Positions 7,925-15,380 of a DNA stretch of 64,000 nt are shown here, in pieces; position 1 is the first letter of the stretch; each line of letters starts with the position of its first letter. The notes under the pieces were generated by a model, which searched no databases, was not told the origin of the DNA, and saw only the letters and a program-made list of their open reading frames with translations. This DNA is from WHSW01 sp036794585 (GTDB lineage Bacteria; Actinomycetota; Thermoleophilia; Solirubrobacterales; 70-9). The stretch spans positions 14,615 through 78,614 of the forward strand of contig DAIRGH010000001.1 of NCBI GenBank assembly GCA_036794585.1, given 5' to 3'. The position numbers and the translations under genes are program-made.

Positions 7925-9081
7925 GGGCTTGGGGGTTTGGGGGTTCGAGATCCTGGCACTTCAGAGTTCGCCTGCTCAACTGAGCGAGGTGCCCGCGTCA
8001 ACGCTGCGAGCGCAAGCTCCGTGCTCATCTGCGCGATTCGCGCCAAGATGGCGCAGGCGACGGCTGGGCCCGCGGCCATGACGGACGAGAGCGCGACAGC
8101 AAGCCCTGCCTCGCGGGCAATCAGTCCGCCCGGTAGGACGAATGCAATGAACGACAAGGTGGTTCCGACCGCAAAGGCACCGGTAACGGTGACGATGTCG
8201 CCACTATTGACCGGGTAGACGGATGCCGCGAGCGCGTAAACGCTGAGCCCAGCAACGGCATAGATTCCAGCGTACAGGCCAACAAACGCCAGGATCCGCG
8301 ACCCCGGTAGGACCAGAGGCAGTGGTTGGCGCCCCAGTGCGTGCAGTAGCGCATTTGCCGCCCGGCGGAAGATTGCAGGCTGCAGTGTTATAAGCCCAAT
8401 GAGAGGCAGCCCGACCGCGAGGAAGCGCGCGGGGTCGTCACTCAGTTGGGGCATGTTTACGACGAAGTAAGCACCGAGCACCAGCGCCCCAGCGAACGCC
8501 AGGGCGAACTCGTAGACCACGCTCGCCAGACAAATGCGTTTCGGCACGCGCAAGCGCTCACACATCGCGGCTCGGATGATCGGAAGCAACAAGCTCGTCG
8601 GGACGTACCGGCCTAGTGCAGAAGTGCACCAGATCGACGTTGCCCTGACTGGGTCGATTGTCGGACCAAGGGCCTGGAGAAGCCGGCGCCAGACCTCTGC
8701 GCTCAGGAGTGCTACCGCGACGAAGCCAAAGACCCCCAGAGCGCACCACGCGGGTTGAAAGGGATGGTCCAGGTCAGGAAATCCTCCGAGTGCGGGCACG
8801 GCGATAGCAGCAACGCCGAGTACCAGGAGCACTCCGATGCAAATGTGAAGGGCTCGCCGTCGCACCGGGTCCTCGGGTCGCAACGACCCCGTCCGCGAGG
8901 CAATGTCACCGAGCCGCTTAAGTCTTGGCGCCGTTTGGTTGGCTGAGAACCCCTCGCGCGGTGATACCAACCGTGGGGAGGTGGCCGTACCCCCGTCCGA
9001 GGCGCTCTTCCACGGCCTGGCTCGTGGTCCCGTGTGTTCCTCCCCGGGCTCGGGTGAAGAGACGCGCACCAAATGGATCAT
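7921..9081 (-). CDS. Lysylphosphatidylglycerol-synthase-type membrane protein (flippase-like domain)
   Basis: This 386-residue protein starts with a ~60-residue hydrophilic tail and then has about eight hydrophobic segments (ALHICIGVLLVLGVAAIAVP, CALGVFGFVAVALLSAEVWR, VVYEFALAFAGALVLGAYFV). The phrases W-R-x-LL-x-AL-G (WRRLLQALG), SALGRYVPTSLLLPIIRAAM and LPGGLIAREAGLAVAL match the UPF0104/LPG-synthase transmembrane domain. That domain moves lipids or lipid-linked sugars across the membrane. There is no C-terminal aminoacyl-transferase part, so it is not an MprF. It lies downstream of the membrane glycosyltransferase on the same strand and next to the GT2/SDR pair, which suggests a lipid-linked sugar pathway. 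The true start may lie further in. Confidence 0.82.
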   Translation of the reverse strand: MIHLVRVSSPEPGEEHTGPRARPWKSASDGGTATSPRLVSPREGFSANQTAPRLKRLGDIASRTGSLRPEDPVRRRALHICIGVLLVLGVAAIAVPALGGFPDLDHPFQPAWCALGVFGFVAVALLSAEVWRRLLQALGPTIDPVRATSIWCTSALGRYVPTSLLLPIIRAAMCERLRVPKRICLASVVYEFALAFAGALVLGAYFVVNMPQLSDDPARFLAVGLPLIGLITLQPAIFRRAANALLHALGRQPLPLVLPGSRILAFVGLYAGIYAVAGLSVYALAASVYPVNSGDIVTVTGAFAVGTTLSFIAFVLPGGLIAREAGLAVALSSVMAAGPAVACAILARIAQMSTELALAALTRAPRSVEQANSEVPGSRTPKPPSP

Positions 9082-9102
9082 CGCACGGAATCCGTGCGAT
9101 GG

Positions 9103-10566
9103 TCACACCACCCCGGGCGCAGTCGAATTCTGCTTGTCCCTGCGCCTGGTGTGCCTGGCTTCTCGTCGGGTGGCCCTCCGCGTGAGTAACCCGTCGATCC
9201 CGAAGCCCGTAAGTATCAAGTACACAAACGCCGCCGAGACTGCATAACGAGGCTCCAAGTGGGTGAACACCAAAGGTCCGACCATCGCGATCGGAACTGT
9301 GAGCAGCAGCAAGTGCGTCCGCCACCAACGACGCCACGTAGCGATCACTGTGACGATTGACGCGCCAAAAAGGGCCGGGCCGGTCAGGAACGTTAGCCCC
9401 AGGAGCAGGGCCTCGTGAGGACGCGATGCAACCGCGTTCATAGCGCTGCTCAGTCCGCCTGTTCGATAATCCTCGATGATCGTTGTTCCGTCGTACCAGT
9501 CGGTATTCCAGTAAAGGACAGACGCATGTAGGGCTCTGAGTGCGACGACCTCTGCGTAATGAAGAGGATGAGCGGCGATGGCTGTTCGAGCTTTCCGAAA
9601 GAGATACGAGTCGTACTCCGGCGTTGCATACTTGAGATCGGGTCGTTCGGCATGCACTTGCCGTAACGTCACGGTGTCATCGAGTACAGCGTGAAACGAA
9701 TTAGGCCTTTCACCGAGACCCTCCCAAAGCTGCTGCCCCACACCCACCTGCGTTGGAATGAAGTGACCAAAGGTCTCGTAGTTGCGGATCGTCCATGGAG
9801 CTAAGAGGACCAGGCTGATCAGCACCGGTACTGCTCCGAGTGGTAGAGCGCGCCTCCAGCCGACGACAGGGAGCGAGGCAACCGCAAGAAGTAATGGGAT
9901 AAGTATCAGCGTTACACGAAAGTAGAGGCCGATCCCCGTTGCGATCCCAAATCCGACGAGCCAGGCCGCTGGCCGAGGTGCATCCCGCGCCTTGAGAAAC
10001 AGAGCTAGCACCAAGGCGGTTCCGTAGGCAGCCCAAATATCAAGGTGGACGATCGAGGTTAGGCCGATTAACGGTGGGAACATGGCGTACAACGCCGCCG
10101 CGATCAGAGCCGCTCGTCGCCGGGTGTACAACCGCATGGCTATCCAGAACACCAAGAGCACCACGGCGCTGTCGAGAATTGTTTGTGTGAGTTGTAAGTA
10201 CGCGTAATCTTGGTCGCCGGTCACCGCCCAGATACCGGCAAGGAGAAGTCCTAGACCGGGCATCTCAAGAATCAGCGGCCGATACCTAGGGTCGCGGTCA
10301 ACGGCAGTGAGATCTACTGATTCAGGGTCAATCAAACGCTCCTCGAGGGCTGTGCGCTGCGCCAAGACTCTTGAGGCTCGCGTGTTAATCGTGAACCACT
10401 GCCCGTTGTCCACGATGTTGTGGGCCACCTCGCCGTGGACCTGAACCAGTCCGGAAACACGATCCTTATCGGCGTTGAGTGCGAAATAGCTGATCCGCAG
10501 AACTAGTGCAAGTGAGACGATGAGAACCAGCCAGCGGGACGTGGATAAGTTGGTCAAGCGTTGCAC
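9103..10566 (-). CDS. Family 39-like membrane glycosyltransferase (ArnT/PMT-type)
   Basis: This is a 487-residue integral membrane protein with roughly 11-12 hydrophobic segments. The N-terminal segment WLVLIVSLALVLRISYFALN is followed by a long first external loop (~28-100) carrying DRDPRYRPLILEMPGLGLLL, the area where PMT/ArnT enzymes hold an acidic catalytic residue. RRRAALIAAALYAMFPPLIG and IWAAYGTALVLALFLKARD match the family pattern. Such enzymes use polyprenyl-phosphate sugars as donors, fitting the DPM1-like GT2 nearby. A GTG start at 10566 is used. The C-terminus is a basic tail (RRATRREARHTRRRDKQ). Confidence 0.85.
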   Translation of the reverse strand: MQRLTNLSTSRWLVLIVSLALVLRISYFALNADKDRVSGLVQVHGEVAHNIVDNGQWFTINTRASRVLAQRTALEERLIDPESVDLTAVDRDPRYRPLILEMPGLGLLLAGIWAVTGDQDYAYLQLTQTILDSAVVLLVFWIAMRLYTRRRAALIAAALYAMFPPLIGLTSIVHLDIWAAYGTALVLALFLKARDAPRPAAWLVGFGIATGIGLYFRVTLILIPLLLAVASLPVVGWRRALPLGAVPVLISLVLLAPWTIRNYETFGHFIPTQVGVGQQLWEGLGERPNSFHAVLDDTVTLRQVHAERPDLKYATPEYDSYLFRKARTAIAAHPLHYAEVVALRALHASVLYWNTDWYDGTTIIEDYRTGGLSSAMNAVASRPHEALLLGLTFLTGPALFGASIVTVIATWRRWWRTHLLLLTVPIAMVGPLVFTHLEPRYAVSAAFVYLILTGFGIDGLLTRRATRREARHTRRRDKQNSTAPGVV

Positions 10567-10757
10567 GGGCTAATCACCGGGCGGCACGGTAAGTGAGGGG
10601 GCCCGCGCGTGCTCTGTATGGCTCATTGACTCGGGGAGATAAAAGACACTTAGCCGGCAGCGTGCTTGGCAAGCTCGCGGCGTCCCCGGGCCGTGCTGAG
10701 CTGCCGATATTCCGTTCCGACCAGTGATCCCGGCAGGAGGAACCCGGCGGGCGCCAC

Positions 10758-12296
10758 CTAGGCGCCGCGGCCGTAGCCGTAGCCGTAGCCGTATTCTCGG
10801 CCCCGTTTCCGGGCCCGATTCGCCACTACACCGAGTACCGGCGCGTCAAGATTGCGAAGCTGATCGCGTAAGTGGATCGCATCGTCGCGAGTTGTTCGCC
10901 CGAGCTGGCCCACGACGATCACGCCGGTAACCAGCTTCATGACAGGAATCGCGTCGGCCAGCACGGAAACTGGCGGGGTATCGACGATAACGAGCTCATA
11001 CTCGCTCATCAATTCATCGATGAGCCGAGCCATCTCCTCGCTCTCCATTAGCTCAACTGGGTTCGGCGGCGTTGATCCAGCAGTGATGACGGCGAGCTTT
11101 CGCTCGGCGTCTGTCCCGTTTGTCCGTGATGCAACGGGGACGTACTGAGTCGCTGACTGGCGTGAGACCTGATGTGTGAGTAGCTCAGACAGGCCTGGCA
11201 GCGGGGCCAGATTGTGCCTTGCGGCGACTGTAGGCTGATGGAGATCAGCCTCCAGTAGCAGTGTGGACGTCCCGGCCTCGGCCGCGGTGCACGCCAGATT
11301 CCAGGCGACGGTGCTCTTGCCTTCACCCGGGCCGGGTGAGCTTACGAGCACGCTGCGAACGTTGCGATCGACATTGAAGTAACGCAGTTTCGTGCGCAAC
11401 ATCCGGAACGCCTCCCCCTCAGCGAACGGTAGGTCACGCGTCCCTGCGTCATGGTGTCCGCCGAGGATCGTGCTGTCCGGGACCGTGCCGAGAACGGGGA
11501 AATCGAACGACGCCCCCAGTTCGTCCGAGTCTCGTAGGCGGCGATCGAGACGCTGGCGCAGGAGCGCCAGGCCCAGTCCGAGGAAAAGACCGACCACCGC
11601 ACCGAAGACAGTGTTGCGAAGCACCTTTGGCGACGAGCTCGAACGTGGAACATCAGCCCTCTGCACCAGTTCTGCATTTCCGGTTTGCAATGCCTCAAGT
11701 GTCTTGAGGGCGCTGATCTGGTCCTGAAGCGTTTCGCCCTCCTGCCCGGTGCGCTCGGTAAGGGAGAGCCGAGCAAGATCCTGCTCCACGAGTTCACGAG
11801 ACTCTGCCACCTTAGCCCGGTCTGCCTGGCGACGGAAGAGGATGTATTGCTCGACGAAGGTGTTAGCGAGCGTGGCAGCGAACCTGGGATCCGTATCGGT
11901 CGCCGTTACTGAAACCACGTCGGACTGACCCTCGGCCTCGACTTCGACCGCGTTGGAAACGTCTGTGCCCGTAAGCGGCCGGTCGAGAGCGTCGGCGGTC
12001 TGATCAGCGACGACATCAAGCGAAACCAGGTGGACGTTCGTAGCCGCTTCGCGAGCTGGATCAGCCGTGCCGACGAAGCTCGGCGCTCCAAAGACACGCT
12101 CGTCGAACCCTGGGTCGCGAAAGAGCAGCGAGGCGGTAGCCGAGTATTGCTTTTCCTGGAGCGAAGAAAACACAAACGCTGATGCCGTTACCAGGACGAA
12201 GCAGAGAACGATCAGGGCGATATGCCGGCGGAATGGGGCCAGAATCGACCGTAGATCGGATCCCTCCGTCGAGTTGGATAATGCTCCCGCGTTCAT
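10758..12296 (-). CDS. Polysaccharide co-polymerase/BY-type tyrosine autokinase
   Basis: This 512-residue protein fuses a Wzz-type membrane domain to a BY kinase. Membrane segments lie at ~27-46 and ~229-247, flanking a short external domain. The cytoplasmic part has Walker A SSPGPGEGKSTVAWN (~319-333), Walker A' LLLEADLHQP (~346-355) and Walker B LVIVDTPPVSVLAD (~445). The C-terminus is a Tyr cluster (YGYGYGYGRGA), the usual autophosphorylation tail. The family controls chain length and export in Wzx/Wzy systems. Walker A' has Glu-Ala-Asp and a His-Gln in place of the frequent Arg-Arg. The protein is on the minus strand, alone between the phage-like block and the membrane glycosyltransferase. 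Confidence 0.95.
   Translation of the reverse strand: MNAGALSNSTEGSDLRSILAPFRRHIALIVLCFVLVTASAFVFSSLQEKQYSATASLLFRDPGFDERVFGAPSFVGTADPAREAATNVHLVSLDVVADQTADALDRPLTGTDVSNAVEVEAEGQSDVVSVTATDTDPRFAATLANTFVEQYILFRRQADRAKVAESRELVEQDLARLSLTERTGQEGETLQDQISALKTLEALQTGNAELVQRADVPRSSSSPKVLRNTVFGAVVGLFLGLGLALLRQRLDRRLRDSDELGASFDFPVLGTVPDSTILGGHHDAGTRDLPFAEGEAFRMLRTKLRYFNVDRNVRSVLVSSPGPGEGKSTVAWNLACTAAEAGTSTLLLEADLHQPTVAARHNLAPLPGLSELLTHQVSRQSATQYVPVASRTNGTDAERKLAVITAGSTPPNPVELMESEEMARLIDELMSEYELVIVDTPPVSVLADAIPVMKLVTGVIVVGQLGRTTRDDAIHLRDQLRNLDAPVLGVVANRARKRGREYGYGYGYGRGA
10771..10794. repeat. Hexanucleotide tandem repeat encoding the kinase Tyr-Gly tail
   Basis: The unit CCGTAG occurs three times in a row, followed by CCGTAT. 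On the minus strand it encodes repeated Tyr-Gly near the end of the BY kinase. Slippage by whole units would stay in frame and change the number of phosphorylatable tyrosines. Confidence 0.7.
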
Positions 12297-12523
12297 TTGT
12301 GTCGATATCCCTAGTCAGATGCAGTGTGCTTCGACAGCAACTGCCCGCTTTGCCTGACCGCGCATACCTTATAGCGGCCACGAGAACAAGCGCGCCAGGT
12401 ATTGCACGAATCGTGTCTACATCAGGATGCGAAACACGTCGCGAGCTCTATCGCTCGGGGATCGACCGTTCCAAGCTCTCGTGTTCCAGTCGATCGTCAG
12501 GCAGCCATCGATCGAGTGCAAGC

Positions 12524-12916
12524 TCAGACTCCCAGGCGCGCGGCTTTGTGAAGCGCGCGGATATCGCCACTACTAACGTCGCCTTCGACAACGGCTACGT
12601 GCTGCTGGCAGCCATTGAAGGTCATCCCCACGGCGAGCTTGGATGGATTCCTGAAGTCAGCGGTAAGGGCCTTGCTTCCCTGGCTGACTCCGTTGATATA
12701 CAGCTCCGCTAGCGAGCTCGACGGCCTCGTCTTCAAAACCCAGAAGAACGCACCAGTGATCCCTGTTAGCGCCCCGGGCCACGTGATGGGCAAGCCTCGC
12801 TCAGCCTCATAGAATGTGGCGTCGTCGCCCCCGGCCCGAGCGACGAGTCTCCAGGTGGGCGCGGCTTCCGGATAGACCGACTGGGAGGGATAGAGCGTCT
12901 CCGATGGAGTTGGCAT
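12524..12916 (-). CDS. C-terminal half of a LamG-like (concanavalin-type) domain with phage-tail-like N-terminus
   Basis: This 130-residue ORF starts PTPSETLYPSQSVYP, a phrase typical of the start of actinophage tail proteins. It continues with strands that complete a LamG fold (FFWVLKTRPSSSLAELYING, KLAVGMTFNGCQQHVAVVEG, then SSGDIRALHKAARLG). The ATG at 12916 has GAGAGG nine bases upstream. It lies in the same frame as the two ORFs before it, separated only by stop codons. The N-half of the LamG fold appears to be in the ORF at 13016-13534. Either the gene was split and re-joined to a tail-gene start, or the halves act as separate subunits. Confidence 0.55.
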   Translation of the reverse strand: MPTPSETLYPSQSVYPEAAPTWRLVARAGGDDATFYEAERGLPITWPGALTGITGAFFWVLKTRPSSSLAELYINGVSQGSKALTADFRNPSKLAVGMTFNGCQQHVAVVEGDVSSGDIRALHKAARLGV

Positions 12917-12919
12917 CGA

Positions 12920-13015
12920 CTAGTGCCTCTCTGTGAGCTCGCGCGTCTGTTCCCACAGTTGTTCCATGGAAATACGCGGCCCGTCCTCCAGGTCCTCGGG
13001 AACCAGAAGGGTCAT
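12920..13015 (-). CDS. 31-residue mini-ORF between the two LamG halves
   Basis: This ORF begins with ATG directly after the TAG of the upstream LamG ORF and has GGAGG six bases upstream, inside that gene's end. It encodes MTLLVPEDLEDGPRISMEQL and then WEQTRELTERH before a TAG. The next ORF starts one codon later. The strong ribosome site argues that it is translated, and the in-frame stops argue against readthrough. It has no recognisable family. It may be a small phage-type gene, or a spacer that keeps translation coupled. Confidence 0.4.
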   Translation of the reverse strand: MTLLVPEDLEDGPRISMEQLWEQTRELTERH

Positions 13016-13534
13016 CTAGACGCCTCCAACTAGGACATCGTCGGTCGTGGTGGAAAACCGGTGAGCGATGCCGATGAGCGTTCGCGGTTCACCCGTCGCG
13101 AACGGTGCGTATTGAGTCTGGACGCGGTCGCTTGAACCGTGGAAGTTGGTCGAGGTCTCTACAGAGCCTCCGATCATCCCACGACCGGTACCGATCATTA
13201 GACGGCCTTGAGTGGTTCCGTCGCGACCGCTACCTGAGAGATCTGAAGCTCCGTGCCTTCCCGTTAAAGGTAGCCAGAGGCCGAGACCTTCCAGCCTTGC
13301 GATGATGCGCATCAGGTTATCGGGCCGCGTCGCGAATCCCGCCGTCCCGAGGACGACCGCTCCCAGTCCCAGCACGGCGCCGCGAACCAGCAACTCCCGC
13401 CGGCAGAGCTTCGCTTTGGGGTGGGTGTATGCCGCATCGCCGAGGCCTCGCCTCGTCACGCACCTACGATAACGTGGCTTGTTCACAGCAGGGGCGTTTG
13501 CTGCCCGGCGTGAGTCACCGCCAAAATTGATCAC
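13016..13534 (-). CDS. Tat-exported LamG-like protein, N-terminal half
   Basis: This is a 172-residue ORF. A twin-arginine signal sits near residues 44-68 (CRRELLVRGAVLGLGAVVLG), so the first ~40 residues may be too long and the true start may be internal. The mature part (GLWLPLTGRHGASDLSGSGR, then DGTTQG, GMIGGSVETSTNFHGSSDRV, RTLIGIAHRFSTTTDDVLVG) is the first half of a concanavalin/LamG-like sandwich. It stops abruptly at a TAG where the fold should continue. The completing strands are in the ORF at 12524-12916. Its place beside phage-tail-like genes suggests a carbohydrate-binding surface or tail protein. Confidence 0.6.
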   Translation of the reverse strand: MINFGGDSRRAANAPAVNKPRYRRCVTRRGLGDAAYTHPKAKLCRRELLVRGAVLGLGAVVLGTAGFATRPDNLMRIIARLEGLGLWLPLTGRHGASDLSGSGRDGTTQGRLMIGTGRGMIGGSVETSTNFHGSSDRVQTQYAPFATGEPRTLIGIAHRFSTTTDDVLVGGV

Positions 13535-13637
13535 GTCGCGCTCGCGAGGGCGCCATGCACTAACTGACTCTCTACACCGGGACGCAGCGGCTGAGGCCGG
13601 CAGCCCCGACGGATATCGCTTGCCAACGAAGCGGCAT

Positions 13638-13916
13638 CTAAGCCACGGGCCGCTTTCTTGGCGCCTTCGCCGGCGTGTTGAGCTGGCGCTCGGCAGTCTT
13701 GATCATCTGGGACAGCGCCGCGGGATAATCCGGCCAGGCCGCGGCCGAGATCTTCTTCGGCGGCTGCTCGGGCAACTCCTCAACAACCTTGCCGCGATCA
13801 CTGACGGCAACCAGCACGGGTTGCACGATTACGCTCGTCAGAACGACCCTTTTCTTCTTCTTCTGCCCTGGAGTCTGGTCCGTCGAACGAGATCGGTTTT
13901 TCGACCTGGTCGTCAT
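13638..13916 (-). CDS. Small basic protein of a phage-tail-like block
   Basis: The ORF is 92 residues from the ATG at 13916, which is preferred over an upstream ATG at 13937 because AAGGAG lies about ten bases before it. The N-terminus is very basic (TTRSKNRSRSTDQTPGQKKK). Then comes a short beta-like core (VVLTSVIVQPVLVAVSDRGK) and a C-terminal segment with AAAWPDYPAALSQMIKTAE. Small proteins of this build accompany tail-fibre-like genes in actinobacterial phages, but this is from general memory and I cannot name a family. It is separated from the tail-fibre-like gene by 27 bases on the same strand. Confidence 0.5.
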   Translation of the reverse strand: MTTRSKNRSRSTDQTPGQKKKKRVVLTSVIVQPVLVAVSDRGKVVEELPEQPPKKISAAAWPDYPAALSQMIKTAERQLNTPAKAPRKRPVA

Positions 13917-13943
13917 TTTGGTGTCGCTCCTTTGCATCAGGGA

Positions 13944-15071
13944 TTAGGCGGCTGCGTAGGCGGGGATCACGAGGACCGTCCCCGCCGAGTCCATGACCTT
14001 GAGATATAGGGTGGGCGTCGCAGGCAAAGCCGACGCGGCGCCAGCCGCGCCGACGCTGGTCTGTTTCGCAGAACCAGAAGCCCAATGGGGAATCCCGTCC
14101 CTGCGGAGGACGAAGGCGCCACCCCCCGCCTCGATTGCGGATATCGCGCGCAGGCGGTTACGTGCCCGGATCACGCCCGATTCCGGGCGGTCAAACCCGG
14201 CGTTCATATCGTTAGCAATGAAGAACAGGCCCTCGGTTTCGATGTTGTTGGCCGCGTAGAAGTTTTGGTTGACGCCGACCGTGCCCGCTGACTTGCGATC
14301 GATGACCGCGAGGGTGTCGCCCCCCAGGCGAATCGAGCCATTCGTCAACAGCGCCAGCTTCTCGACGTCCGCGGTGGATTGAACGACGAGCGAGGGGAAC
14401 GCCCCCGTGTGGTCGCCTCGCAGATGCCAGGTCCAGGTGTTGCCGTCGAGCGGGTTGATCCACATACGAGGTCCGCCGCCGTAGCTCTCGATGTTGAGAA
14501 CTTTCTGCGTCGCATTGGTCGCCCCCGGCCCGAGGCCCCCGATGAGTTTGAGCACGCCCATATCGGCGTTCGGCGTGATGTTCGCGCCGATGATTGAGAA
14601 GCGATAATCCGCGTCGTCGGTGGCGATTCCCATGTAGGGGTCTTCGTCGCCGTTGTGCTTGGCGATCACGAAGTCATGCACCGTGCCGGGGGTCGGATAG
14701 TTCGACTTGAAAGCCATGATGAAATCCCGGTTTCTAACCGCAGCAGCGACGTCGATACCCATTCCCCATTCGCCCACCGTGTCGCCATCGGTCGTGCCGC
14801 GGAAGATCAGCACCGGCGCCTGCTCGTCGGGGTGCCCGACACCTGCTATGTCGTGAAAGATGAAGGCCGGTTCTTCGTTCTGGCCGTGGATGATAAGAGG
14901 CTGATCCTCGGCTGGGGGCTGGATCACTAGCGGCCCGGCCATTGTCGCTCCGTCCTCCCAGAAGCTGTCGGTGTAGTCCGACAGGCGGATCTCGAGGTCT
15001 TCTAGCGCCGCCGCTGAGATCGGCGTCGACTCGTCCGGGGCATCGTGCCAGTCCTTGGGTTCAAACGCCAC
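13944..15071 (-). CDS. Phage tail-fibre-like protein
   Basis: This 375-residue protein has a GTG start with a strong GGAGGAGG eight bases upstream. The N-terminus AFEPKDWHDAPDESTPISAA, followed by ALEDLEIRLSDYTD, is the hallmark start of actinophage minor-tail/fibre proteins. The rest is a long beta-rich stalk with repeats of short strands and Asn/Gly turns (GVLKLIGGLGPGATNATQKV, NGNTWTWHLRGD-like, AVIDRKSAGTVGVNQNFYAA). It ends TPTLYLKVMDSAGTVLVIPA. No capsid, terminase, integrase or lysis gene lies nearby, so this is not a full prophage. It may be a remnant or a co-opted surface fibre within the capsule locus. Confidence 0.7.
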   Translation of the reverse strand: MAFEPKDWHDAPDESTPISAAALEDLEIRLSDYTDSFWEDGATMAGPLVIQPPAEDQPLIIHGQNEEPAFIFHDIAGVGHPDEQAPVLIFRGTTDGDTVGEWGMGIDVAAAVRNRDFIMAFKSNYPTPGTVHDFVIAKHNGDEDPYMGIATDDADYRFSIIGANITPNADMGVLKLIGGLGPGATNATQKVLNIESYGGGPRMWINPLDGNTWTWHLRGDHTGAFPSLVVQSTADVEKLALLTNGSIRLGGDTLAVIDRKSAGTVGVNQNFYAANNIETEGLFFIANDMNAGFDRPESGVIRARNRLRAISAIEAGGGAFVLRRDGIPHWASGSAKQTSVGAAGAASALPATPTLYLKVMDSAGTVLVIPAYAAA

Positions 15072-15380
15072 GTCGAAACCTCCTCCGGTAAGGCTGTGTA
15101 CTTCGTCTTACTGGCGGAGTACTGCCTGCGCACGCCCTCAATGTCGGACGCTTGAGTCTAGGTACACGATCTGCCCATCAGCCCTTCCGACCTTATGCCG
15201 TTCCGGCGGCTCGGATGACGTTTTTCATATTATGCGCGTACGGGGGAAGCTTGAACGTCGGACCGCGGGATCGACGCGGGACTCTTGGCTAACCCCGCGG
15301 CTCTAGTCTCCGAGAGAAGACGATAGGGATCGGCGATTGCGCGACAACCCCTCTCATGAAACCCGGCCGATGAGGAGCTC
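15072..15380. other. 309-base gap between tail-fibre-like gene and Wzy-like gene
   Basis: No gene is supported here. The gap lies between divergent genes, so it should hold two promoters, but I cannot place them with confidence. An inverted repeat CCGCGGG (15263-15269) / CCCGCGG (15294-15300) with a 24-base loop lies about 80 bases before the Wzy-like start. It could be an operator or a leader hairpin. Confidence 0.4.

Noticed and set aside
12524..13534. Programmed TAG readthrough (amber recoding or pyrrolysine-type) joining the LamG halves
   Set aside because: Each TAG is followed at once by ATG with its own strong ribosome site, and the joined sequence does not continue the fold across the junctions. 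Coupled re-initiation explains it better.
12524..15071. An intact prophage
   Set aside because: Only tail-fibre-like and LamG-like genes are seen. Integrase, terminase, capsid, portal, lysis genes and attachment sites are absent.
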